Assembly: GCF_026914185.1 (NCBI RefSeq)
Contig: NC_070560.1
Location: forward strand, 2,409,501 to 2,473,500
Reading direction: 5' to 3'
DNA from: Puccinia triticina
Lineage: Eukaryota; Basidiomycota; Pucciniomycetes; Pucciniales; Pucciniaceae
DNA: 64,000 nucleotides
Part shown: positions 12,325-22,723 of the stretch, one piece after another
Layout of the letters: every line of letters begins with the position of its first letter
Numbering within the stretch: position 1 is the first letter of the stretch
Position numbers and translations under genes: made by a program
The notes under the pieces: model-generated
The model's database searches: none
The model's input: the letters and a program-made list of their open reading frames with translations, nothing else
What the model was told of the DNA's origin: nothing

Positions 12325-12711
12325 CGGGCGGGTGGCAGGCACCGACACCGCCTCAATGTGTTGGAGGCGTCGGGGTGATGCCATGGGCTATAGTTGTTGC
12401 CGCATTGCCTACACCCGGGGAGTCCATCCACGGGGAAATCACGCGGATTCCACGAGGAATCCACATTCCCCGCCAAAAACCCACGTGGATTCCTCGCCGT
12501 GCCCAGTTGGTGGAGACCCCGTGAACGTGTGGGCCAACAGCCGCTGGTCCAACCTCGCGCACGGCCACCACGTGGAGTCCTCGTGAAATCCGCGTGATTT
12601 CCCCGTGGATGGACTCCCCGGGTGTAGGCAATGCGGCAACAACTATAGCCCATGGCATCACCCCGACACCTCCAACACATTGAGGCGGTGTCGGTGCCTG
12701 CCACCCACCCG
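12325..12711. mobile_element. Fold-back (long inverted repeat) element
   Basis: Arms 12325-12449 and 12587-12711 are 125-bp inverted copies differing at only a few positions. They enclose a 137-bp centre that itself holds partly complementary TCCACGTGG-like segments. The structure could form one long hairpin of almost the full length. No open frame of interest and no convincing target-site duplication are present. The structure fits a non-autonomous fold-back element; the family is unknown. Confidence 0.75.
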
Positions 12712-12795
12712 ATTTTAGCTTCCTTCTGGATAGTCAAGGTTCTTTAAAGGGAAACCTATGTGGTCTGTTTCTTGCAAAAACCACAGAAAAAGAAT

Positions 12796-12887
12796 GCAGA
12801 TATGAAGGGACAGCCCTGTGATCAAGTAGAGGCAAAGGCCAGCAGATATGGAGGGACAGCCCTGTGATCAAGAAGAGGCAAAGGCCA
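12796..12887. repeat. 46-bp direct tandem duplication
   Basis: Two adjacent 46-bp copies (12796-12841 and 12842-12887) beginning GCAGATATG differ at two positions. The second copy abuts the target-site duplication of the next element. Confidence 0.85.
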
Positions 12888-12894
12888 GCAGTAA

Positions 12895-13544
12895 CAGCGG
12901 TGGGCAGATATGTTACTTTACGTTACGGCAGTGAAATTGGATAACGTAACATCTTTTTAGTTATCCAAATTGGCCAGTTTGGTAACGTACAAAATTTGGG
13001 CAGTAAAGTATAGTAAAGTAACTTTTTTTTCAACCTGATTTTTTATGTTTTTGGTAACGTAACTTTTTTGATATGGGGCTTTTTGTAAAGGGGGTTGAGA
13101 TTATTGAGTAAAAGAGAGAGTTGGTATTGTGTCTTTAGCTTATAATTGGTTAAGGCTTGCCTCTCTGAGGTTAGTGATGTTCAAAGTTGTGGGTTCAACC
13201 CTCACTCTGAACAACTTTTAATCTGGCTTCCTGGCAGCATACTGAGTTTATGTGGTTGTTTAGTGTCAACTTGAGCAAACAGCTCGCTCATATTGATAAA
13301 AACAACCACAAATCAGGGCCTTTACCAGAAAGTTACACCAAAGTTACCCAAATCTGGGAAAAAATGTAACGTAACTGGTTTTGTTCAAAATAACCAGGGA
13401 ACGTAACTAGATAAAATGGAGCCCATTTTCTGCAGGAGATATCGCAACTCCAAATTAGATATCTGTAACTAGCAGATAATGTAACTGTAAAGGTTACGTT
13501 ACCCTCAGAGTTATCCATTTGGAGAACGTATCTGCCCACCGCTG
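12895..13544. mobile_element. 650-bp TIR element with 7-bp TSD
   Basis: The ends are CAGCGGTGGGCAGATA and its exact reverse complement. The flanks are GCAGTAA at 12888-12894 and again at 13545-13551, a perfect 7-bp target-site duplication. No transposase is encoded. The interior is rich in GTTACGTTAC-like motifs and contains a tRNA-like segment. The ends resemble hAT termini (CAGNGGTGGGC), but hAT elements usually make 8-bp duplications. Confidence 0.8.
13131..13210 (+). other. tRNA-like (SINE-like) segment
   Basis: A box-like TAGCTTATAATTGG is at 13136-13149 and a B-box-like GGTTCAACCCT at 13192-13202. A D arm (GCTT/AGGC around an 11-nt loop) and a T arm (GTGGG/CTCAC around TTCAACC) can be drawn. 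The anticodon arm does not form a normal 5-bp stem with a 7-nt loop and no acceptor stem is clear. I read it as a decayed tRNA-derived sequence, perhaps a SINE head, inside the TIR element, and not as a functional tRNA gene. Confidence 0.4.
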
Positions 13545-13551
13545 GCAGTAA

Positions 13552-14204
13552 AGAGCAGATCAAGCAAGACACAGAGTTGTACCTCTGAGATAAAAAAGGT
13601 TCAGTGAAAGAGGTTACTTACTGTCAATATCCTAGGCGCCTGTGACGGTAGGTATACTGGGAGTGTTGTAAACTCTTTGGTGGTGATCCTGGGGTTATCT
13701 GGGGTGTGGTTCTGGTGTGCTGAAGTCTGTGGATCCTCCAGCTGCATGGGGGATCCTGACTTTGAAAATTTTCAAAGCTGGATGACATAATCACACATGT
13801 ACATGTGGTTGGGAGCACTCAGGCGCGACTACATGGCGCTGCTGCGCATGTGTGTCACAAACCACAAACTCTATGAAGGAGTAGAGATATTGTAAAGTGA
13901 TCAGTGAACACTAGGGTCAAAATTGCATGAGAAATCAGAATCTGAAGTCAAAACAACCTTATGTATTAAGTTTAAAAAGATATGAGCACATTTAGGTATA
14001 AAATGGAGATAAAAGGCAGTTTTAGGTCAACTGTGTTGACTCTAAGGCTGACAGAAGTGGTACCGCCGACCGGCGGAGATGATGGGTGTAGATGAGCGGC
14101 CGTGGGTGACCAAGGGGTATGTATAATGTATGAATATTGATACATACATACAAGGAAGGCCGCCTGTAGCCCTTGGGAGCAACCTGTAGTGCAGTGGGGC
14201 TACA
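13552..14204. other. Spacer without recognisable gene
   Basis: Only short unrelated open frames are present and there is no clear repeat boundary. Nothing else is seen. Confidence 0.35.
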
Positions 14205-14449
14205 CTTTTGTAGTGTAAAAGCGCATGTAGCATTCAGATAGCGCAAATAAAGCGCTTTTGTGCTGCACTGCACTATATTGGGGGGGTTCAAAGTTGACTC
14301 CTGCACTGTTTCAGGAGCTAAATTCAGGAAAAAAAAGTCCCAGCCAAAAATCTCCAGAACTTTCTGCAACTTTGAATCCCCCATTTTGTGGGATTCAATT
14401 CAGGACCCACACAAGCAGGAAAAAAGGTAAGTCCAAAACTTGCCCATCT

Positions 14450-15410
14450 CACCAATGGCTGGCCCAGAGTCCAGACCGGCCATCAATTGCATTGGATGGC
14501 CAGTCAACACTGTCCATTTGTACATAAACCCCACTTGATGACCCGGTTGGGTCGTCAATTCACAAGTGGCTAACCAATAATCCACCACTCAATGACCTGA
14601 CCCGGTCATCGAGTGCTCAATGGCCCGGTCACCCAGTCTTTGGTTTAATACAGACTCCACTCGATGACCGGGTTGATCATTGAGTGGAGTGTGTACCATC
14701 CACTCAATTGCCCGGTCACCCGTTCATTGAGTGGAGCGTGTACCAACCACTCGATGGCCCAGTTACCCGGTCATCAAGTGGATACACACCCAACTCGATG
14801 GCCCGGTCACCTGGTCATCAAGTGGATGGTACACACTCCACTCGATGGCCCGGTCACCCGGTCGTTGAGCGGATACACACCCAACTCAATGGCCCGGTCA
14901 CCCGGTCATCAAGTGGATGGTACACACTCCACTCGATGGCCCGGGCACCCGGTCGTTGAGCGGATACACACCCAACTCAATGGCCCGGGCACCCAGTCAT
15001 CGAGTGGAGTTGGTGACCGGATGACCGGGCCATCGAGTTGGGTGTGTATCCGCTCGACGACTGGGTGACCGGGCCATCAAGTGGAGTGTGTACCATCCGC
15101 TCGATGGCCCGGTCATCCGGTCATCAAGTGGAGTCTGTATCCACTCGATGACCGGACTGGGTCATCAAGTGGATACACACCCACTTGATGATTGACTTGG
15201 TCATCGAGTGGATACCCACTTCACTTGATGGCCGAGCCTATTTTTGAGTGGAGCGGGTGTCCACTCGCTGACCGGGTCTGGCCATCAAGTGGAGAGTAAC
15301 CACTCGATGACCCGGTCGGGTCATCGGGTCATTGAGTGGTGGGGATTGGTTGAAGTGAGCTGTGGTCATTGAGTGGGGTGTACGTGGGAGTATTCTGTGG
15401 ACTGCATCTG
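14450..15410. repeat. Minisatellite with internal palindromes
   Basis: Tandem variants of CTCGATGGCCCGGTCACCC and GGTCATCAAGTGGA, partly in alternating orientation, fill about 960 bases. A higher-order period of 93 bp is clear between about 14836 and 15000. Because units such as CACTCGATGACC and GGTCATCGAGTG are mutual complements, the array can form many hairpins. The reading frames through it encode only repeats and are not taken as genes. Confidence 0.8.
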
Positions 15411-15583
15411 TTATTGACTTGATGACCGGTGTGGTAGACGGAAAAGTGGAAAAATAAAAAGTTTTTTCTATGCCACATAATTACTCATACTAGGCCTCAA
15501 GATACCATCAAATGGACCCCAGAAATGGATTCTACGGCCAATTTCACCCCTAGCCATCACTGGAAGCACCCCTGGACCCCCTC

Positions 15584-16366
15584 TAGTGTGGAAGTTACAC
15601 CTCATGGACACATATCACACGGCCAGCCCCAGTAACCCAGCTGTCATCTGCCCCAACCCGAGTTTCACAGTAGTACACTTATACATATCACAGGATACAA
15701 ACATACATCTCCCTGTCAGGCTACACTCATTACATATTAACTACATACACTCCTTTATATACATAGTATGACATCATTTACACTGTTTCTGCAGCCTCAG
15801 ACTTTGTGTATACACTAATTCCCCCTGTATGACAGCTCATGCAGTCTACTGTTACCTCATGCATGCATTAGAATGTTCTGTTGTATATTCTGACACCATT
15901 CATGTGCCCCTGAGGGGTTATGACATCATTTGTATCTACTCCCACCAGCTAAAATCCCTCACCCTGTTGTCTAGATTAGCTGAAACCCTAACCCACAAGC
16001 CCCTCAGGGGCTCCCCTTTTGTCTATAAAAGGAGCTCTCTCCACCCCCAGTGGCCTGCTCCCCAGTTCCTCACCCAGAACTCACAAGTCACCCAACACTC
16101 ATCCACACTCAAATCCTAAAACCCTTATAACAATAAATCAACCCTTATAACAACAATTCAACCCTTATAACAAAGTAATTGAAACGCTTACACGTTGCCA
16201 GTCAAACAGATTTCATCTGGAACAGACCAGACCTATCACTTAATAAAACTTGCCAAGCTGAGCTTGGTGGGTCTTGTTGACTGATAACAGAAGGGCAGAG
16301 CTTGCAACTCCATCATACCCTTCACCATTCAGCAAAAGGGTTTCATTACCACTTTTGAGTCTTACA
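15584..16366 (+). mobile_element. LTR-like region with TATA box
   Basis: The region starts TGTGGAAGTTACAC and contains a TATAAAAGG at about 16025 preceded by CCCCTCAGGGG. It is followed by a C/A-rich leader with three ACCCTTATAACAA units. This layout resembles a rust LTR promoter with its transcribed part. The end is uncertain and no matching TSD is seen. Confidence 0.3.
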
Positions 16367-16790
16367 CCGGTCAGTTGAGGCCATGGATCTGATGAGGTGT
16401 GTCCAAAAGAGATTTTTCTCTATTGGAGGCCATGGATTCAGGAATTTGGGGTGTTTCCTGATTCAGGAAGGCCCTTTCTGCATCCCCTCCTCGTGAAGGA
16501 AATTGGGTTTCCAGGAAGGAATTCAGGTCCATTTTTTTCCTGAATTTTGGTCCTGAAACAGTGCAGGAGTCAACTTTGAACCCCCCCATTGTAGGAAAAG
16601 CGTGGCTTTTTGCGCTGCGCTTGCGCTTTTTCCCCTGGAGAAAAAGCGCCTGTGAGCTAAATTTAGCTGTAGCGCAGCACTTTATGGCTGCGCTACAGCT
16701 TTTTGGGAGGGGCACGTAGCGGGTACCCGCTGTGCTGCGCTAAAAAGGGCGCTTTTTTTAGCGCAGTGCAGCCTTTCACCATTGCTTCTT

Positions 16791-17910
16791 GTCCCTGTGT
16801 CATGATTGACCACCTGTGTGTTCAAACTTATGGTATGTGCTGTTGATTCAAGGCAAAAGTTTTTCAGTCAGTTGTTCATGGACACAGAAAAAGGCAGACA
16901 ATTAAATCACATGCCAGAACCGGATTGAGGTGCCCCTTCAAGTTCTCTTTGAGAGAATTATTGGCCCCATACTCCATCAAGTAGAATGAACTCTGAGAAT
17001 AAAGGATGGTTAGTGGGTAGAAATGACCCCTTTTGGCCTTCTTCAAGAATATATGTGTCTGGTGTGGTGAGCCTAATAAAAACCTTATTACATCACTCAG
17101 ACACTCACCAGGAAGGAATCACCGCCCAACACCCTCTAGAAATCACTCTGGTACATGTAATCCACACCTACAGACACTTCATAATAGCCTAAAATCATCT
17201 CTACAAGGCGCCTCAACTCTTCAGTATTCATTTTCATGGATGGCCCTCCACAATGGGTAATAGAATATGTACAAATTCAGGTTCAAAGTGGGAGAAATTC
17301 CACCATCAAACAGAGTCAGAATATTAGGAAAGACCCTGAGTTCTCATTACATATTACTCCTCTATATTCCTACAAGGCGTAACTCTTTCTCAGACGCATG
17401 GTGGCTGATGCACCATGGTTATTGTTTCCTCTTATGTCATCCCAAGCCATGTAGTAGATGCCTTGTTGGTTTGTTGCCTTGTCCCCTTGTTCAAGGCTTT
17501 TTGTACCCTTTTTCCCATCTTTCTCTTTGTCTCAGAACCACCTGTTGTCCCCTCACCATAAAGGTAGAGCCTTTTGGCCTATTCTTTTTGTCCATCATCA
17601 GATTGTCACTTTGCATCCCTGGTTACAGAATAAGAATTACATAGCCTATTTTACCATATATTTTACATTATATTTTGCCCCTTGATTTTGTCTAGAAAGC
17701 ATTATTCTCAACATCTCATCAGTCACACTTTTCTTTAAGAGCCCGCGCTCTTATTCTTGTCCCATATTACTCTCCCAGCCTGAGAGGCAGCTTTTCACGC
17801 ACTCATCCCTCTCTAAGCTCTATTCCCCCAAAGAGTAGTTCCACACCGGGCTGGGTGATTGTTGATGTCTTGGCTCCGCACTGATACTTTAAACTAGCCT
17901 TCAGCGCCCC
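16791..17910. other. Spacer with decayed repeats
   Basis: No supported gene. A 75-codon open frame at 17033-17260 contains a CVWCGEPNKN-like stretch that may be a remnant of a mobile-element protein, but too little is left to name it. Confidence 0.3.
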
Positions 17911-17915
17911 GCGTT

Positions 17916-19029
17916 TGTCAGACGCGGTGATGCCAAGAGTGACACTCTTCTAGCTACACCGGTGACTGCGCAGCGGTGCGGTGTGGCGCGCGGCAAAAAG
18001 CACGGCAAAAAATATGAAATAACTAGGATATGTTATTTCTAATAGACCCAAAAGGGGGTTTAACGGAGGGGCCAGGAGCGCCTGGGGTATTTAAGTGCCC
18101 TCTGAAGAATCTTACAGGGCCTGCGCACGGGATGCACAGGGGTATTTTAAGTCCTGTGGCGTCTGGGGCCCAGTTAAGGGGGTTTTTGAACGTTTGGAAC
18201 GTTCCCAGGAGATGGTGGGGGATAGAATCCCGAAATAAAAAGAGAAACAGTGGACTTACTCGGCGAGGAAGTCCACAACAAAAAGACAGACAACTCAAAA
18301 GAACCGAGATCGAAGAACGGACAGGCTGGCGAACTGGTCGGGTAGACGAGGGCGAGGCTGGCGGTGCTGCAAAATGGTTGGTATGAATCTGGGGAGGCTT
18401 TTACTCGCTCAAAAGCCTCCCCTTAAATATTCTTGCGGCGACCGGTAGGGTCGTCATTCTATTTTCAAATTCCTCGCGGCTGCTTGGCCGCGGGAAAGAC
18501 TATTTTTTGACAGGAGTGATCGTGAGTCTTTGTGCTTTCGCCGCTCCTGTTCAATTTATCTCTTACTATTGGAACTCTTCCTCGGTCCGAGGAAGAGTTC
18601 TATTCTTCAGACTGTTCTTGGTTGTTCATCTTTGGCCGGGGGAGAAGCAGTAGTTAACTTCTCCTCCGTCCGTTTCAAATAGAACAATCCATCTTTGGCC
18701 AGGGGGGAAGCTGTAGTTTACTCCTCATCCGGCCGTATCTCATAGAACTATCTAGTGTAGTTCGGTTTTAGTTTTATAATGTCAAACCCGTTCTCTTGGC
18801 CTGAGAACGGGTTTCTTGAACTATGGCCACGTTTCTTCTCCGGCCGATTCTATTGGCAAGAGTTATGTTAACAGTCTTATCTTCTCATTTCCGCAGTCAA
18901 GCGGATGCATAATGAATTTTCTCCTGAGCGGCGCTCTGCGCCGCACTTGGTGTTCAATAAGTTATTTATTGTTACATGTAATACAATTGGTTAGCCGGGC
19001 TCTAACTTATTGTAGTAGCCCGGCTGACA
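17916..19029 (-). repeat. 3' LTR of the chromovirus
   Basis: This LTR is 1114 bp. It matches the other LTR except for scattered substitutions and a 12-bp insertion near 17996-18010, where a CGGCAAAAA motif is duplicated. Open frames inside it are shared with the other LTR and are not genes. Confidence 0.95.
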
Positions 19030-19069
19030 TTCCCTCCCACCAAGATAAGTTACTTGTAACTTAGCTGAG

Positions 19070-20575
19070 CTATTTACGCTTAGAAACTCTATAATTGTGT
19101 AAGTGAATTGCTCCGTCTGGGATATTATTTTCTGGCAGCCATTCATCTTTGTCGGCAGATTGGTTTCTGTATCTTACAAGGTACAGTCTGGTATCTTTAC
19201 CCAAGACTCTCTCCTTCTTATATTTGAGGAATATATGTACTTCAAGTTGCTCTTTAGGAGATGGTTCTTCTATGGGTGTAGGTACTGGTACGGAAGTTGG
19301 TTCATTTTCCCTCTGAACATATCTTTTTATCAGGCTTACTGGAAACACTGGGTGTTTCCTGCTAAATTCTTCTGTAAGAATTACTTCTACTGCATTTTTA
19401 CCATGTAGGTTTTTAATCACAAAGGGACCTACAAAGGTGGGTTTAAGTTTCCTACAACCTCCTAAGTTGATAAAATTTACAGTAGATAGAAGTAATTTTT
19501 CTCCTATATTGAACTCTGGTTCTTTATGACTCTTGTCCCAGCGCATCTTGCTGTACTCAGCTGCTTCTTGGACACATTTGGCCGCATGTTTATTTGTGGC
19601 TTCTAGCATTTGCTTAAAGTACAAGGCCGTAGGTTGCGACAGTGGTAATTTGTCATTAAGCTTGTCTTTTGGTAATCTGGGAATCCAACCCCTCTCTAGG
19701 ATATATGGCGCTTCCTTAGTAGTAGAGTGCTTACTACTATTATAAGCCATTTCCAGGACAGGGAGTGAATTAACCCAGTCATGTGTATACCCGTCACTGT
19801 TTTTAAATTCTAGCCCAAAGGCGCAAAAACTTCGCAGAAGATCTTCTAGTGTCTGGATCATTCTTTCTGCTAGGCCATCAGTCTGCGGGTGATATGCGGT
19901 CGAGAAGGCTAATTTGGTACCCAACATATCATGTAGATTTCTCCAAAATTCAGATGTAAACTTTGGGTCTCTGTCACTGATAATTATTTTTGGGATACCC
20001 ACTTCCGCCATGATTCTATTCCAGAATAGCATAGCTATTTCCATGGCAGTATCATCTTTGTGATGCGGAATAAACTTAGCTCTCCTGGAAAATCTATCTA
20101 CAACCACTAGGACTGAGTTATAAGAGAAGGCTCCTCCCGGAGGTAATCCTGTCACAAAGTCCATGTTGATGATTTCCCACCTAGTCTTAGGTTCAGCTAT
20201 GGTCTGCAATAATCCAAATCTTTTTCCAGTCTGTTTATTGGCTTTTTGGCATGTTTCACAGGATTTAACATATATTTTAGTTTGATTTTTCCAATCAACC
20301 CACCAGGCTGTCTGTTTAATCCGTTCCAAGGTTCTATCCTCGGAGAAGTGACCTGCGCCAGCATTGTCATGGCATTCATACAGCATATTCTTAATGTGAT
20401 TTTCTTTACTCAGGACTATCACACTGGAATGTCTATGTCTAAAGTATATTATGCCATCTAACAGAGTAAACTGTCCTGTCTTGTATGGGGTCAATAGGTA
20501 TTCTGGTAAGCTAGCAATCAATTCTGGAGCACTGTTTTCATTATCCAGGATATTGATCAACTTGAGAAGTTCCAA
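19070..20575 (-). pseudogene. Chromovirus integrase with chromodomain (3' part of pol)
   Basis: This is the 501-codon 3' part of pol. At the N-terminal side is an integrase zinc-binding domain with His residues around [10 protein letters not shown] and a CETC pair. The catalytic core follows with Asp in NMDFVTG, Asp in SDRDPKF and the Glu in LAERMIQ, in the D,D-35-E arrangement. The C-terminal 60 residues look like a chromodomain ([19 protein letters not shown]), which in related elements targets integration to heterochromatin. The frame is open through the core, but it is cut off from the RT part by an internal deletion near 20,630, so no complete pol can be made from this copy. Confidence 0.9.
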
Positions 20576-21012
20576 ATCTTCACTATAGCTGATCCTAACT
20601 TCTTCAAAGAATGCGTCATCGAGATGTTTGCAAATTTAGGGATATGTTGTCTGTAATAACTACAAAATCCCAAAAATGACTGCATTTCTGTCATTGTCTG
20701 CGGCATAGGTTTAAGCAGAACTGATGCTACTCTATTTTGATCTATGGCTAGAGATAATCCGGAGACTATATGACCTAAAGCCTTGAGCTCTTGAAAGCCA
20801 AAGTTGCATTTCTTGATTGACATTTTCAAACCTGCTGTAATAGCTGTACGGAGGACCAATCTTATTTTTTCTAAATGATCCTCCCAGTTTGTAGAATATA
20901 TGATAATGTCATCTATGCAAATCATCATCCAACTTTGTCTAATAAAGGATCCAAATATTGTGTCCATCATACGCTGAAAGTGTGACGGAGCATTTTTTAT
21001 ACCAAATGGCAT
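20557..21012 (-). pseudogene. Chromovirus reverse-transcriptase fragment
   Basis: RT motifs MPFGIKNAPSHFQ and [14 protein letters not shown] are clear. The catalytic box normally read as Tyr-x-Asp-Asp is Cys-Ile-Asp-Asp here (MICIDDIIIY), a change expected to damage activity. Directly after HIPKFANIS the frame shifts into sequence that belongs just before integrase. The RNase H and connection region (normally well over 100 residues) is therefore deleted at about 20,630. The upstream part is separated by a stop codon at 21049-21051. Confidence 0.9.
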
Positions 21013-21048
21013 CCTTAAATATTCATAGACTCCTAGATGACAGATTAT

Positions 21049-22722
21049 TCACATAAATTTTCTGCTCTCTTCTTTAATAGGTATTTGATGGAACCCTTTA
21101 AGAACATCCATTGTCGTGATGTATTTAGCTTTCGCCAAATTATGCAGTGAATGATCTATCCTTGGAATAGGATAATTGTCTGCCTTGGTGTAATTATTAA
21201 GGGCTTGAAAGTCTCCTACCATACGGGATTTATCATTATGCCATGCTATAATTACGGGCGTAGTTATTTCCACTTGTTTGTTATGGCCTACTTTCCTCAA
21301 CACCTTAAGTTCTAAAATTTCTTTGATGTGGATCTCTAAGGCTTCCCTAGACTTAGGGCTGGAAGGATAAGCGGCTCTCCGTAACGCAGGAGGGTATGGG
21401 GGCTGACACGTAAGTTCTATCTCAATGTCGTGTCCTGAGATATTCCCTATAGGTTCCTCCTTTGTGCAAAAAGCTTCTTCATGCTCAAAGCAGACTTGCA
21501 ATACATCTGATTGTTGCTCCGTAGTCAAATCACTACTAATGGCAGCCTGAGACATATAATCATGACTGAACTTGATCAGTTCTTTATTCTCATGATTTTT
21601 TCCGGGAGGATTCTGAAAGCTAATGTTACATATCTCAAACTTTCTTTTCCAATCACCACCTATAGTGTAGTATCTGTTTTTGCTTTGAATTACATCTATT
21701 CCATACAAGCAGAATGCATCATTACCTATAATAAGATAATCACACACAGCATCTTCTAGGACTACAAATTCTACGTGTAATCTCAAAGAACCTTTTGTGT
21801 GCGGAAAAATAAGAGGTAACTTAACTATCCCTATTGGTTTAAGGGCTGAGTTACAACTGCTAAATTTAGCCTTGGGCGTGGGGAGAAGATTATTCTTCCA
21901 GTCAGGGTAACAAGAGTCTAGTAAATTGGTACTAGTGCAAGAACAAAATGCCCCAATGTCTAGAAGAGCTCTGACTTCTCTCTCATCGAAGATAACTGTC
22001 GTGTAGCTAGTTTTTCCCAAAGTATAACTCATGCCTTCTTCTGGTTTATTTGTCATTAGTTTGGCATCTGATACGTGCCCAACTTCGAGTGAAGAATTCC
22101 ATTTCTGTGGCAGGTTGGAATCTCCTTGGATTACCGTGATACGCAATGGATCGCCTAGATTGGCTTGTATTACGTTGCATTTGGCATTAATTTCTGGTTC
22201 ATCCAGGCAATCTCCAACTTCAGGCTCCATACTGACAATGTCAAATTGGGAGCCCGTATCAGATAGGTCATCTTCATCTGATTCTACTTCTATATTGTTA
22301 ATCCGTTTACGTGGTTTAGGGCAATCAGGTCTCTTATGGCCTTTCTCTCCACAATTATAACACTCAATACTAGTTGGTTTTCTAGTAGGCACTTCTGCAT
22401 TCTTTCTTTCTCCAGCTGTGTTTTCTCTAGGAGCTAGATTATGCCTTTCTTTGTACGTCTTGGGTTTCCTGTCTAATTTCTTAGCCACAATAATTATTTC
22501 TATAGTGGCTACTAATTCAGACAAGTCTACGTCTGCATCTTTCAACCTGCACATCACATCATGTTCTAAGTAATTAGGGCACTTTTTCAAGATTTTCTTA
22601 GTGACAAATTTCTGAGCGGGTTGGTTATACATACAATCAATTCTTTTCTTCTGACTTAGGCACCATTTGTATGGGTCATCTTTTGTAGGATCAAAGAAAT
22701 CATTTTCATATGCGGCCAGCAT
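21049..22722 (-). pseudogene. Chromovirus Gag end, protease and RT start
   Basis: This is a 557-codon open frame. It starts in the late Gag region, has one CCHC zinc knuckle (residues 121-134, CYNCGEKGHKRPDC) and an aspartic-protease-like segment. It then enters the RT fingers (VIIAWHNDKSRMVGDFQALN, TTMDVLKGFHQ). The protease active site expected as Asp-Thr/Ser-Gly reads Asp-Ile-Gly (LLDIGAFCS, about residue 254). The frame ends with an in-frame TGA at 21049-21051 inside RT; coding continues in the same frame after it, so this is a nonsense mutation. The 5' border is a frameshift against the Gag frame at an A-homopolymer near 22,806. Confidence 0.9.
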
Positions 22723-22723
22723 T

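Larger units (their letters stand above)
14280..16587. mobile_element. 2.3-kb TIR element carrying a minisatellite
   Basis: The ends are inverted repeats: seven G then TTCAAAGTTGACTCCTGCAC at 14280-14306 and the complement ending in seven C at 16587. Near-identity continues through CTGTTTCAGGA and more weakly beyond, about 55-60 bp in all. Candidate duplicated target bases are ATT(G) on both sides. There is no transposase. The cargo is a minisatellite (14450-15410) and an LTR-like region (15584-16366). The termini GGG-GTTCAAAGTTGA recur in the small element at 58199-58396. Confidence 0.65.
14205..16790. repeat. GCGC-rich element split by a TIR insertion
   Basis: Left (14205-14279) and right (16588-16790) pieces are dominated by AGCGC, GCGCTT, TGCGCTA and CAGTGCAG motifs like those of the element at 63209-63660. 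The TIR element 14280-16587 sits between them as if inserted. The outer ends are not clear; I find no confident TSD for this outer repeat. Confidence 0.4.

Noticed and set aside
13131..13210. Functional tRNA gene
   Set aside because: Anticodon and acceptor stems do not form; only the promoter boxes and two arms resemble a tRNA.
14664..15068. 134-codon repeat protein frame
   Set aside because: The frame only reads through the minisatellite.
18023..18386. 118- and 91-codon frames repeated at 25,730-26,093
   Set aside because: They lie in the two LTRs and are duplicated with them; not independent genes.
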